Source: Alopecurus myosuroides
Taxonomy: Eukaryota; Streptophyta; Magnoliopsida; Poales; Poaceae
Length of the DNA stretch: 64,000 nt
NCBI GenBank assembly: GCA_028641055.1
Contig: CM054058.1
Coordinates: forward strand, 497,257,919-497,321,918
Direction: 5' to 3'
Under the pieces are notes generated by a model. The model worked only from the letters and a program-made list of their open reading frames with translations, was not told the origin of the DNA and did no database searches. The position numbers and the translations under genes were made by a program. Positions 1-10,868 of the stretch are shown piece by piece. The stretch's first letter is position 1. Each line of letters begins with the position of its first letter.

Positions 1-24
1 ATACAATAATCCTATTATTACTGT

Positions 25-446
25 ATGATTTTTTTTTAACAATTGACCTCTTATCCTTATGTTCATATGCAAAACATAATAAGGTACTTCCGATGGACTA
101 TTCTCAGGGCTAATATTTGCCAACGTGTATTTTTGTGCATTTGAAATTGAGCTAGCTATAATTACCTATGCATGAAAGATGACTCATGTGGTTGCAACAT
201 CTGTATCTGGCGGTTCAATTTGTCAAGCAATTAATATGATTTTTTCTTAACAATTGACCTCTTATCCTTATGTTCATATGCAAAACGTAATAAGGTACTT
301 CCGATGGACTATTCTCGGGGCTAATATTTGCCAACGTGTATTTTTGTGCATTTGAAATTGAGCTAGCTATAATTACCTATGCATGAAAGATGACTCATGT
401 GGTTGCAACATCTGTATCTGGCTGTTCAATTTGTCAAGCAATTAAT
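25..446. repeat. two-copy tandem duplication, 211-bp period
   Basis: Two adjacent copies (25-235 and 236-446) are nearly identical, differing at only a few positions such as cggttc/ctgttc near the end. Both begin with atgat plus a T-run and end with caagcaattaat. No coding potential is visible. The high identity suggests a recent duplication by unequal exchange or slippage. Confidence 0.9.
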
Positions 447-2346
447 GTATCTAAAATCAAGACAGTATGAATTGAAGTTACCATGGTGCGTGATTAACAT
501 GAAATACTCACTGCACAAAAAGGAGAAAAGAATCTGAAGTTTAATTACCTAGTATAGAAACATCTTTATTCGCACCCTCCTGGACATGTAATACTACAGG
601 GTCTTGCATGCAGTGATCCACCATATTATGTGTATTCTTTTATCCAATGTATGTGTCAGACGTTAGTCACACAAGCTCATGTTCACCAGATTAGGAGATG
701 TTGTTGTGATACCATCCACAGTTGTAGAAGTGGCCATCAATTTCAAAGAGTGGAAAACCAAGTTTCTTCTCCAATGCAGTAAAGTCTCGGGCTTCGAGTG
801 AGTTTCCTTTTCTGATCTTTCCGAGCAACAACTTAGTTATGATGGTGCTGGAACTCGAGACTACTCTGTAGTAGAGAAGAAATTTTCTTTTTCGGCTTCT
901 TGAGATTGATGACCACTTTTTATGGTTGTGGATGATATCTTAACATCTTATAATCTCGTTGAACATGAATTTGTTGTTCTGATATATGGCATACACATTG
1001 GATAACAGACTACACATTGTGGTGGATGACTGCCTGCAAATCCATTTATTAAGTCTAAGAGGTTGCGGATAAAAATGCTCAGATACTAGTGATCAACCTC
1101 GCCGTTTTTCTCCTGTGTGGTGTGTAGTCCATGCTAGTCAGAAATGCTGATTCGCGTTGATTCATCTTGCATTTGATATTTCAGTTGGTGGACAAATCGT
1201 ATCAACAGATACATATGCAAAAAGAAAAAAGATATAGATCTTACAATACAGGAGGCATCTTTTATGTATTGGAAACAAAAGATAACTCACTCTCAGATGC
1301 ACAAAAGGACCAAGTAGTAATATTGTCCATTATAATAGTCCACCAAGAATACCCTATTTTTTTATTTCATATGAACAGAAGTAGGAGAGGTCAAATAGTA
1401 GGAAAGTAGCCTATACAGTAACAGTATGATTATTGCACGATACAAAATTGAGGGTCAATACATTCTTCTTAAGTGCAGTATTTCTGCAAGTAGTAATATA
1501 AATCAACAACTTGTGAAGTCTTTACGCGGTATCTTATGATAATGATCTTGTCAAAATGGAAATCCACGGTGGTATGATTGTAAAGCAGCTGACCATGGAT
1601 TATAAAAAAGGGCCAGTGGTGGTGTAATCACTCAAAATGATGGATGGAAGACACTTGTGGATGCCAACATACCATAAAATAAGTTATTTGTACGTTTTCC
1701 ATTTTCAAGTGAATAGTGGAAAACCTTCATCCGTATGAACTAAGTGTGTTAGCTCAATAACCTCTGCGATTATTGTGAAAAAAACTACTATCAATTTAAT
1801 TAGGTTCCTGCTGTCGTCCCGTGAAGTTGTTTGAAGGTTCTGAATGATAATATGTGTCTTTCATGCTAAAAGGAACAATGTTGCCATCATAGCTTTGTTT
1901 TAGATGTAATAAGGAACAATTTTTCTCCAGTGCCACCACTTTCGTGAACGAGCAATTCGATCCAATGCAGAAGACTTGATTTTTTTCGCTCCGTTTGTAT
2001 TAATTTTATATTAACACCATACTTGTTCTAGTTTTAAACTTTTGAGTGATTCTTTGGATAAAATTAGTATTTTCCACTACTAGCTAAACATATCAATTTC
2101 TGCTGCAAGTACATGATTTATAAATTAACCGAGTGGCAACCTTTTGACTTTCTTGAAATCATTACATGTATTGTTTCCGTCAAGACATTTGTGATGAGTG
2201 TTAATGCGCTAGCAATAATGGTGAGTTTTTGTTAATTGTTTTGTATCTTTGTTCATTCTTTAGATTGTTGTTGTACCTAGACTAGCCATGGTTTGACAAC
2301 TTCCACTTCATAGATTACTTTTATTTGATATTTGAACTTTCGTAAT
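447..2346. other. AT-rich sequence with no recognisable gene
   Basis: About 1.9 kb of AT-rich sequence. The only open frame of note (1167-1409, plus strand, 80 codons) has no recognisable motif and low-complexity composition. I see no terminal repeats or splice-consistent coding blocks. It forms the left flank of the copia insertion. Confidence 0.6.
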
Positions 2347-2530
2347 TGTAGTTGTAGAGAGAGTGGCTAACCTGAGAGTAGTCGCCAGCTCCTAGTTCTA
2401 TTATGTCTTAGGGTTTTCACATAGCCAACTCCACTTATATACCCTCCTGGGTCACTTGGGTTAATGGGCCATATGGGCCAGAATAGATAGTCAGGCTGCA
2501 GGAATGATACAATCCATGTACAGTCCAACA
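2347..2530 (-). repeat. copia 3' LTR
   Basis: This 184-bp copy matches 9455-9624 along its length. It has an extra segment of roughly 14 bp near 2372-2390 that the other LTR lacks. Ends are TG...CA. It contains the shared block gggccatatgggccagaat. Confidence 0.93.
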
Positions 2531-2541
2531 GTCCCCCTAAA
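2531..2541 (-). other. polypurine tract of the copia element
   Basis: Immediately inside the 3' LTR the minus strand reads CTTTAGGGGGAC, a purine-rich run in the position expected for plus-strand DNA priming. This fixes the element's orientation together with the primer-binding site at the other end. Confidence 0.75.
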
Positions 2542-2805
2542 GATGGGTGATATATATCTATCATCCCCATCTTGTCACAAGCTCGATCACACTCCTTGGC
2601 AGCCAAACCTTTTGTGAGACAATCAACAATTTGATGTCCTGTGCTCACATAGTTGATCTTGATAATTCCAGCATCTAGCTTATCTTTAATAAAGAATCTA
2701 TCAATCTCAATGTGCTTTGTTCTATCATGTTGGACCGTATTATTTGTATGCAGATTGCTGACTTGTTGTCACACCATAGATTTAGCTACCCTTCTTTTAG
2801 AACCT

Positions 2806-4137
2806 TCATTCACTTACGAGATTTCTTACCCATAGCATCTCACTTAATCCTAGGGACAAGTCTCGATATTCAGCTTCTGCAGTTGACATCGATACCACTT
2901 CTTGTTTCTTGCTCCTCCATGCGATCAAGTTTCCTCCAACAATCACACAATAACCAGAAGTTGATCTTCTATCATCCAAACAACTCACCCAATCAGCATC
3001 ACTGTAACCGTCAACTACAAGGTGCCCAATTTCTTGAAACCACAAGCCTTTCCCTGGAGTCCTTTTAAATATCTTAGAATTTGATGAACACCGTCCATAT
3101 GTCCACATCTTGGTTCATGCATATATATGCTCACTACGCCAACTGCATATGCAATATCTGGTCTTGTGTGACACAGGTACAACAGCCTTCCCACCAGCCT
3201 TTGATATCTCTCCTTGTCTACGGGTTCCCCAGATTGAGCTGTCACTTTCTGGTTTTGATCTGTGGGTGTTGGAGCTGCACGACATTCCATTATCCCCATA
3301 TCACTTAGAAGATCCAATATATACTTGCGTTGTGACAGAACAATTCCCTTCTTTGACCTTGCTACCTCTATCCCAAGAAAGTATCTAAGCTGTCCAAGAT
3401 ATTTGACTTCAAAAGCTTTGCTTAAACAACTCTTTACCCTTGTTATCTCCACTGCATCATCTCCTGTGATTATAATATCATCCACATAGACCGCTAGAAT
3501 TGTGATCTTCTGGTTTGAATGTCTATAGAATACGGTATGATCTCCATTGCACTGTCCATGTACCATCTCACACACAACTCTTCTAAATCGATCAAACCAA
3601 GCTCTAGGAGATTGTTTTAAACCATAGAGCGCCTTCTTTAGTCTGCACACTTTACCTTCAGTTTCAACTGAAGCTAGGCCTGGAGGAATTTCCATGTAAA
3701 CTTCTTCTTGTAGATCTCCGTGTTGGAACAAATTTTTAACATCTAGCTGTATTCATCTTTGCCACAGGTGCAAAATTTTCATCATAGTCAATTCCATACG
3801 GTTGACTATATCCTCTAGCCACCAATCTTGCTTTATACCTCTCTATCATTCCTTCTGGATTTTGCTTTACAGTATAGACCCATTTACAACTGACCGCGTT
3901 CTTTCCTCTAGGAATAATAGTCAGTTCTCAGGTCTTGTTCTTTCTCAGTGCCTCCAATTCTTCTTTCATAGCAGCGAACCACTTCTGATCCTGCTTGGCT
4001 GCCCTCCAATCTCTTGGAATTACAGTTGATTTGCGAGACGTGACAAATGCCTTGTATGAAGGGGATAAAGCTTCATATGATACATAGTTATTGATGTTGA
4101 GCCTGCTGTATCGATTTGTGTCAAGGTAGCTGCTCAT
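2806..4137 (-). pseudogene. copia reverse transcriptase and RNase H (broken)
   Basis: Minus-strand frames covering 4137-3928, 3731-3015 and 3108-2806 encode consecutive parts of a copia RT/RNase H. The RT start (DWRAAKQDQKWFAAMKEELEA) lies at 4030-3940. The finger-palm region LKKALYGLKQSPRAWFDRF follows. The active-site YVDD is at 3477-3488. The RNase H part carries GYSDADW, RRSTSGYC and STAEAEY, which contribute the acidic residues of that fold. The three pieces are in different frames, so at least two frameshifts separate them. The enzyme would copy element RNA to DNA in cytoplasmic particles, but this copy cannot make a full-length protein. Confidence 0.93.
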
Positions 4138-4262
4138 TTCCCCTTCCTTAAAGCAATAGGAAAATCCAACGACGCCGATGTGCTGCCAACTAAACTTTCA
4201 TTTGGCAACTCAACCTCAACAATTTCTTCTGGCAAATCAGCCTCAACAACCCGTGACTCCCC

Positions 4263-5003
4263 CTATGGTTGTTGCTCGCCGTGTGGTTGTTGCTCCCCTT
4301 GTGGTTCTATCCTTGGCCTCCGCGTGTACACACGCGTTGCCTGCTCTTTATTTGGCTTTGGCCAGCTTCTCGCTTGTGACACATTTGGTACAATAAGTGG
4401 TATGGACCCAACAAGAAGAGGTTGCAGCTGTTCTCCAATAGAGCTGCTGGCACTGGCACCGCTGCTGCTTGCATTATCCCCCTCTTGACCAGGAGGCTTA
4501 GGTGGCTGGTCAAGTATTTCGAATATAGTACTCAAATCTGTTTTTTCACTATAAAAAGGGATAGATTCCCAAAAAGTAACATCAAGACTTACAAATGTGC
4601 GCCACTCAGAAGGACTCCAACATTTGTATCCACGCTGTCCAGCAGGATAGTCGATGAAGATGCACTTACCAGCTCGGAGGGTCAAGCTTGGTCATTGAGG
4701 GCCTGTGATCACAAACAAAGCAGGTGCAGCCAAACACCTTCGGTGAAGTCACAAACTTGTTCTCACCGAGCAACAACTCACAGGGAGATCTCATATTGAG
4801 TATTCTTGTAGGCATGCGGTTAATAAGAAACGTAGCATTGAACACTGCCTCACTCCAGAGGAATTTTGGAACATTCATGGTGTACATCAATGATCGAGCT
4901 ACTTCTAGAATGTGGCGATTCTTCCTCTCTACCACTCCATTTTGAGGTGTAGTGTCTGGACATGATGTTTGGTGTAGAATACCATGATCAGTTAGGAACA
5001 CCC
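4263..5003 (-). pseudogene. copia integrase C-terminal half and linker (broken)
   Basis: The minus strand encodes LTDHGILHQTSCP, then PQNGVVERKNRH, which supplies the catalytic Glu of the D,D-35-E integrase, then FLWSEAVFNATFLINRMPT and the GKCIFIDYPAGQRGYKCW block typical of the copia integrase tail. A frameshift lies near 4675 between two well-matched halves. The rest of the integrase core (including RSDNGT) lies beyond the CACTA insertion at 5004-6966. Serine- and glutamine-rich linker sequence fills 4263-4480. Confidence 0.9.
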
Positions 5004-6966
5004 CACTAGTAGGGAAAAGGCTACCAGTGACGAACATAATTGTGGTACCGCTGGCGAAGCGTTGTTCGCCAGCGGTAACTCGCCAGTGGTAGAGGGTTAC
5101 CGCTGACGAACCGTTGTTCGCCAGCGGTAGGTAGAGATAGTGCTGGCGAACAGCCCATTTGTTGGCCAGTGGTAAGTTTGGTGGGAGTAAATATGGTTCG
5201 CCAGTGGCAGCAGCACCCATAAGCACCCATATATGCAGAATGATCTGACATCCTGACACCCACATGCTAAATCATATTCCAATCGGACATCGCCACATGC
5301 TAAAGCATATTCCAAGACAGCGGTACCAGTACACATATATTGAAAAAAGTCATTTTGTCCGTTTGCTCCATGAAAAGGGATAATTTCAGCCACAGTTGTA
5401 TATTTTCACATTACAATGTATGAGGAAAACACTGAAAATACATCTCAAAAATAAAATACAGAATAAAGGCTAACGAAGATGGATCATCCAAAGAAGCTTG
5501 GTTCGCTTTGTCTTCTGCAGAACTCTGCTTGAGCAACGTACTTGACCACGGGCAGGAAAACTATGATTAGCTTCCACAATGTTTGGTCGGATCCGATGGC
5601 CGTCGCGCCGCCAAAGGATTCGCCGCCGAAGGATCCCAGTCCACACATAGTCGAGTCATCCTGGGTAATCAACACATGAATGAAAATTGATTCAGAAACC
5701 TGTGTGAAGAACACACATGAAAAAAGGGGTTGGTTGCGTTGCGGGGTTCTCCCCATGCTATCCGGGCCGCGTCGTCGGCGTTGGCGGCGTTGCGGGAGAA
5801 AAGAGGCGAGCGCCGGCGCCGCTCCTCACCGGGTGCCGGCAGCTCCTCGCCCGCGCCATCACCGACGCCGTCCATATCGCCGCCATCCTCCCTGGCGCCG
5901 ACGCGAAGTATCCCTCGGGCGCGTCCACCATGAGCATGTCCCACTCGATCTCGTACACCTCCGGCCGCAGGTCGTGCAGCGCCAGCGGGCACGCGGGGTT
6001 GGCGCGGACGGAGACCGCGGAGTCGGCGCCGGCGTCGGGGACGCAGGAGGGGATTTGCTTGTAGGATTCGAAGAGGCGGTCGGCCTGGTCGAGCCGCGTG
6101 CGGTAGCTGACCAGGAAGACGGTGAGCGGCGACTGCGAGCGAACGACGCGGTACCACTTCGGATCCTCCTCCAGGAAGACGGTGATGCCGCCGGGGTTGA
6201 GCGCGTGCTAGCGCGGCGAGTCGTGGCCGAGGCCAAACACCAGCAGCCGTATCGGCGCGCGGCGGCGGAGCACCGCGGGGGGCTTCATTACGGTGGATCG
6301 CAGTGGCGGCGCCGCACGGGGGATGGCGAGGCCACCGCGCGCGCGAGCCGGAGATGGAGGTCTTGGACCGATCTACGGGGTTCTCCACCCGGTCGTCATC
6401 AGGAGGAGGGGAGGCGTAGGTGGGACGGGGGGGATCTCGCGTGGGGAGTTGGAGGCAGGAGTTGGATCTCTATCCCGCGAGATCTGGATCGGGAGTTGGA
6501 GGCGGGTGGACGAACAGCAGGTGGGTGGTTGGGCGGGGCGGTAGGTGGGGTTGGTTTGTGTGGCGGTGGGGAGCTTGGGTCGGATGGAAAAGCGAAGAGA
6601 GAGAGAGCGCGCCGACTGCATGCGCGTCAGAGGGGAAAATTAAAGGGAACACGCGTGTGCGGCAGGGGTATTTTTCCCGCGGCGAGCCCACAAACTTACT
6701 GCTGGCGAAGCAACCAACTTGTGCGCCAGCGGTACATGCCTTACCACTGGCGAAGTGTGAACCTGTTCGCCAGCGGTAGTTTGCGCCCCATATATCGTGA
6801 AGGTCCCACACTTACCGCTGGCGAGGAGACAAGCGTGTGCGCCACCGATAACATTCTTAGCGCTGGCTAACACCTATTCTTGTTCGCCATTGGTAATAGC
6901 GCTGGCGAACACTAAATCATGTTAGCCATTGGTATACTGGTGGCTATAGCCAGTTTCCTACTAGTG
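5004..6966. mobile_element. non-autonomous CACTA element nested in the copia integrase
   Basis: It begins CACTAGTAGGGAAAAGGCTA and ends with the inverted form TAGCCAGTTTCCTACTAGTG. Flanking triplets are ccc (5001-5003) and tcc (6967-6969), a 3-bp target duplication with one mismatch. Both ends hold inverted and direct copies of a subterminal motif, taccgctggcgaa / ttcgccagcggta (about 5040-5215 and 6700-6915). No transposase is encoded. The 2-kb element instead carries a GC-rich host gene fragment (DUF579) in its centre. It splits the integrase between the second catalytic Asp (RSDNGT) and the catalytic Glu (VERKN), so it inserted after the copia element. Confidence 0.93.
5758..6288 (-). pseudogene. 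captured DUF579 (IRX15/GXM-type) gene fragment
   Basis: From ATG at 6286-6288 the minus strand reads IRLLVFGLGHDSPR, then a stop (TAG, 6208-6210), then HALNPGGITVFLEEDPKWYR, FLVSYRTRLDQADRL, CPLALHDLRPEVYEIEWDML, DAPEGYFASAPGRMAAIW. This matches the DUF579 family, which in plants includes glucuronic-acid 4-O-methyltransferases and IRX15 proteins of xylan synthesis in the Golgi. The stop sits where the family normally has a Trp or similar residue, so TGG to TAG is likely. After RMAAIW the expected C-terminal DVFVHDVDR block is missing, and the frame runs into Pro/Thr-rich sequence ending at 5758. High GC against an AT-rich surround, with CACTA ends on both sides, indicates capture of a host exon. 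Confidence 0.85.
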
Positions 6967-6969
6967 TCC

Positions 6970-8130
6970 CAAACCTTTTGTTGATGTATTTTGTCCCATT
7001 ATCTGATCTGAGCATCTGGACCTACACCTTGAACTGAGTTTTTAAAAATGCATAAAAATTCTGAAAGCAAGATAGCACTTCATCCTTATGCTTCATAAGG
7101 TACACCCATGTCATTCGAGAATAGAAGTCAATGAATGTCACAAAATACTTCATCCCACTCATAGATGAAATGAGACATTTCCACACATCTGACTTGGGGG
7201 CATCTGCCCCGTTTATAAAAACAATTTTTCTAGCTGTAAAAAAATCCGGAAAAAACACGAGCATACATATGCATGTTCTAAGCACACGCAGAAATTTTGT
7301 GGAAAGCGCGTTTTATTTTTGTGCGTACAAAAAAGACAAAAATGTGTGCAGTAAAAAGTTTTTTTTACAATAAATTTTGTCTTTTTATGGAGGCAAAATA
7401 AAAAAGTTATTTTTTCACGGAGCTTTGTGGCGTGTGTATATTTTGTGGACATGTGCACATAAAATTTTGTCCCAGTTTTTTTAAACCTAATAAATCGTTT
7501 TATAAAAAAATTCAAAAAAAAGGGGCAGATCGTCCACTCTCCGCATGAAAGGGGATATATTTCTCAGCCCCTTACTCACATAGGTGGTTCTTGTGTGTTT
7601 TTCATACTCACATGCTTCACACTTAAGGTTGTTCTTGGCAACTTCACTCATTACATCAGGAAAGACTTTACTCATTTTTATCAAAAGCTACATGTTCCAT
7701 TCTACAATGATGAATCATAGCAAGTTTCTCCTTCTCCACCAGTGCTGCAACTAGAGCTGAACCTCCTAGCTTGCATGATTCATCACGGTCCATGTACTAA
7801 AGGTCTCTACGCCTGGTTCCGGTTCCAATCTTCCTTCCAGTCAGCCTCTCCTAAATAAAGAATATGTATCTGTCAACGATTACCCGATATTCTATTTGAT
7901 CAACTAGCGCACTTAGAGAGAGTAAATTCACATGAAATGCAGGTACATGTAGAACAGATGATAGCTTAATATTTCTTGTACACTGAACTATTCTTGTTCC
8001 TTTATTTGCTGAGCGGTACCATCCGCTGTTTGAATTGTTCTTGATGCATGGCGGGGAATTGTGTATATGACTTGAACTCCCCAATGCAACCAACAACATG
8101 TTTGGATGCTCCTGAGTCTAGTATCCATTC
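6970..8130 (-). pseudogene. copia protease and integrase N-terminal half (broken)
   Basis: Reading the minus strand from 8130, EWILDSGASKHVVG carries the aspartic protease DSG (8110-8118). A frame change follows, then LSSVLHVPAFHVNLLSLSAL, a pre-integrase block. Next comes KCEACEYEKH (about 7600-7625), the Cys pair of the integrase HHCC zinc site. SDVWKCLISSMSGMKYF and FIDFYSRMTWVYLMKHKDEV follow, with the first catalytic Asp, then RSDNGTKYINKRFG with the second Asp near 7005, right at the CACTA junction. A small AT-rich insertion at about 7196-7541 separates the zinc-binding part from SDVWKC. Several frameshifts are present. Confidence 0.88.
7196..7541. mobile_element. small AT-rich insertion, possible MITE
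   Basis: The integrase reading breaks off after SPFMRRV (near 7541) and resumes at SDVWKC (near 7190). The DNA between is strongly AT-rich and has short inverted ends, atctgcccc at about 7203-7211 and ggggcagat at about 7528-7536. I could not define a target duplication or superfamily. The exact boundaries are uncertain by about 10 bp. Confidence 0.5.
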
Positions 8131-8389
8131 TATATTTAATCTATGCGTAGCTAGAGAGGCATTCTAAGTCTTACCTTCATTGGTATAGACAAAGTGGGCA
8201 AAATGTCCAAAGCTGGCATCAGTCTGCTCCCCCTTCTTCACTTCATTCCGGCCTGAATTAGCATGCGATGGTCCTTCATCCGTGACTGTCATGTTTGCTC
8301 TAGCACTCCCTTGATAGGTTGAATGTCCCACATTCCTTCCTCTAACTCCCCTTTAATTTCCTTGGCTATACCCCTTCCTTGGCCACGCC

Positions 8390-9193
8390 TTGGAGCAGTA
8401 CAATTGTAACTTAGATGCCCTTTTATTCCGCAATTGTGACAATCATGGTTCACTGGACTATTAGACCCATACTAAGCTGGTTCACGGTTTTCTGGCCTAT
8501 TAGACACATAGTAAGCTGGTTTAGGTACTACCTCCACTTTCTCAATCTGTTTCAGCCTAGTTTCTTCCTATCCCATAGCTGCAATGGCCTCTTCCAAAGT
8601 AGGAAATTGAGGAAGATGCATTAGTGCAGGCCTCCTGCCCTCAAATGCATGACTCAGTCCCTTCAAGAATTTCAGCACCATTCTATCATCAATCCACTTC
8701 TTCGCTGCTGCCACACATTCAGAATGATGCAACACCAAGGGGGCAAGATGATCCAGGTCCGCCCATGCATGTTTTCACTCTACCACATATGTCATCGAAG
8801 TTTTGTCATCTTGTTTCAGATCATTTATTGTATCTTGAATCTGAGAAACCAACATGACGTTTCCCTTTCCAGAGTACATCTTGGTCAGAGCATCCGATAC
8901 CTCCACTGTTGTGGAAAGAGCTTCCACGGATGCTACAACCGCTGGTGTCACGCACCAAGTGAGAACTAGCGAATCTGTAGCATTCTACTTCTTCCACTCC
9001 TGTCTTCGGGCTCGTTGACCTCTCCCAACACATACCCTTCGACCGACTTCGTCCTCAAAATCAACATCCCTCTTCTGGACCAACTGAGATAATTTCCTAC
9101 CCCATCCATCTTGATCTCATTTGGCATGAGCTCAAGCTTATACTGCACCTCCCCACGTGGGTTTGCCTGTCTACCTTCCTGAGATGATGCCAT
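8390..9193 (-). pseudogene. copia gag (nucleocapsid) region
   Basis: Minus-strand start ATG at 9191-9193 gives MASSQEGRQANPRG, then KMDGVGNYLSWSRRGMLIL, the typical start of copia gag. The frame shifts near 8970. Further on, at about 8395-8440, the strand encodes DCHNCGIKGHLSYNC, a CX2CX4HX4C zinc knuckle that binds element RNA. Frameshifts and stops lie between, so no intact gag can be made. Confidence 0.85.
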
Positions 9194-9440
9194 TATCTTC
9201 CTTCTTTGCAGGTAGCAAGTTAACCGGCTGCTCAAGCACTTTGTTCACGGCCTGATTGTCCCCCATCTCCACTCACAGCAGCACAACTTCACCAAGAACA
9301 CCATTGTTTTCAGCCTCCTTCGGATCTGTTGGCACCTGCAGCAGATTACACCACCCCACGCTTGCTCCTCAGAGCAACCACATCGGGAGTGCCCTCATCT
9401 CCACCCTGGTTGTCGCCGGCGCCACCACCTCTGTCGACGA

Positions 9441-9454
9441 TGGCTCTCATACCA
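9441..9454 (-). other. copia primer-binding site (initiator tRNA-Met type)
   Basis: Directly inside the 5' LTR the minus strand reads TGGTATGAGAGCCA. The usual plant copia site is TGGTATCAGAGC, complementary to the 3' end of initiator tRNA-Met, so one base differs. Confidence 0.88.
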
Positions 9455-9624
9455 TGTAGTTTTAGAGAGAGTGGCTAGCCTGAGAGCAATTCTATTATGT
9501 CTTAGGATTTTCACACAACCATCTCCACTTATATGCCCTCCTGGGTCACTTGGGTTAATGGGCCATATGAGCCAGAATAGATAGTCAGACTGCAGGAATG
9601 ATACAACACATGTACAGTCCAACA
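9455..9624 (-). repeat. copia 5' LTR
   Basis: A 170-bp LTR matching 2347-2530. Plus-strand ends are TGTAG and CCAACA. The neighbouring primer-binding site identifies it as the 5' LTR of the minus-strand element. Confidence 0.93.
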
Positions 9625-9812
9625 ATAATGAAATCGATCAATCGTCCTGTCGTTTGTTCTTATGTGTAACTGCTATCTATCTATAGTGAATTATAACCGC
9701 TCTTGGTAAAAAAATTATTCTAATTGCATGGTAGTGTGCTAATGATGATATACATACATACCTTGTACATACAGTTTAAACTTTAAACTAACATCATTTG
9801 TTCTAGATGGTA

Positions 9813-9912
9813 CTCCCTCCGTTCCAAAATAGATGACTTCCATTTGTTCCAACATGTCTACATACATGCATGTTTGAACAAATGGAAGTCATCTATTTTG
9901 GAACAGAGGGAG
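9813..9912. mobile_element. Stowaway MITE
   Basis: A 100-bp near-perfect palindrome starting CTCCCTCCGTTCC and ending GGAACAGAGGGAG, flanked by TA on both sides (9811-9812, 9913-9914). Size, ends and TA duplication match Stowaway (Tc1/mariner-derived) MITEs of grasses. The arms pair for about 40 bp around a short centre (acatgtctacatacatgca). Confidence 0.95.
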
Positions 9913-10024
9913 TAATTGTTATCTCATCCCAATTAATTCTAATTGCAACGATGCGACGGTGGTGACAGCAATCGTGGCCTTCTTCAATGCCTTTGTGGTT
10001 TCGTTAAATTATTTGTTCCTCTAC

Positions 10025-10480
10025 CACTACTACATATCCCATTTTAACCGAGAGTCAAAATACCGTTGGCTATTTTGGTTCACCGTCGGATACACTTATA
10101 TATGACGGTTCACCGTCGACTGTCTACCGTCGGTTATGATTGGTCGGCCATTACACTAGTAGCCGATGGTACGGTCGGATACTATCTTTGCCGATGGTAA
10201 TAAGCTGACGGTGCACGGTCGCAGATGTTCTGGTCGCCATACGCCTCATAGAAAGTTGACAACACATATAGTACACCCGTACCCCGTTGGATACATATTT
10301 TCTGAGAGGTTTCTTCTCCTGTATATTTTTTTAATAGTGGACGGAACATTTTACCGTCGGAGTTACTTACACCAACAGGACAAGCAGACCGTCGGTACTA
10401 TGATTATCAAGCTATGGTTGAAAGGTCGGTCAACAACATCAATTTGTACATATACTGATCGTTTACAATATTTGGGCCTA
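10025..10480. mobile_element. CACTA-like debris with accgtcgg repeats
   Basis: A CACTA-type end (cactactacatatccc, about 10025) and a second one (cactagtagccgatgg, about 10155) are accompanied by many copies of accgtcgg and its inverse, as in CACTA subterminal regions. I could not find a matching inverted terminus on the right or a target duplication, so this is probably a truncated or rearranged element. 10480-10866 shows nothing recognisable. Confidence 0.5.
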
Positions 10481-10868
10481 TCTGACACTAGGCCCATTTT
10501 TGCTGATTCGTTGTTCCTTTATTTCATCTTATGTTGTTATATTACAGGTTGCAACTATGTCATCCAGGTTTGTATCAAAAAAAAATTGCTATGTTGTCAA
10601 GAATTCGTAAAATCCTAGCTGCTATATTTCCATTTGTCACGGCTTCCATTGCCCAATATTTCATACACAACAGAGAAATACAAAGCATTTATAACGGCCA
10701 AATATATTCAACGTTGCAGAGTTTTCACAGGTTGCGGATTCAGAATTGCAAAGATAAATTGATCACAATTACAAGATCCAGCTCGTCCAACTCCCGTAGC
10801 AGCGACCTTTGTCTGGATGAGGCAAAAGCAAGCACATGGCGGACTGATCTGGTAGTAGGCTGGCGGTG

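Larger units (their letters stand above)
2347..9624 (-). mobile_element. degenerate Ty1/copia LTR retrotransposon with nested insertions
   Basis: Both LTRs are present (2347-2530 and 9455-9624), each running TGTAG...CCAACA on the plus strand. The flanking 5-mers are gtaat (2342-2346) and ataat (9625-9629), a target duplication with one mismatch. Read on the minus strand, the order is 5' LTR, primer-binding site, gag with a zinc knuckle, protease, integrase, reverse transcriptase, RNase H, polypurine tract, 3' LTR. Integrase before RT defines the copia superfamily. By eye the LTRs differ at about 11 of roughly 165 aligned positions plus an indel, so the insertion is old. All coding parts are broken by frameshifts and by two insertions (5004-6966 and about 7196-7541), so the element is not autonomous. 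Confidence 0.95.

Noticed and set aside
1167..1409. 80-codon open frame in the AT-rich left flank
   Set aside because: No motif, no splice or promoter support, and composition like its surroundings.
5669..6870. Long open frames 5669-6388 (minus) and 5680-6870 (plus) in the CACTA element
   Set aside because: They are GC-driven shadows. The recognisable DUF579 protein lies in a different minus-strand frame that has a stop.
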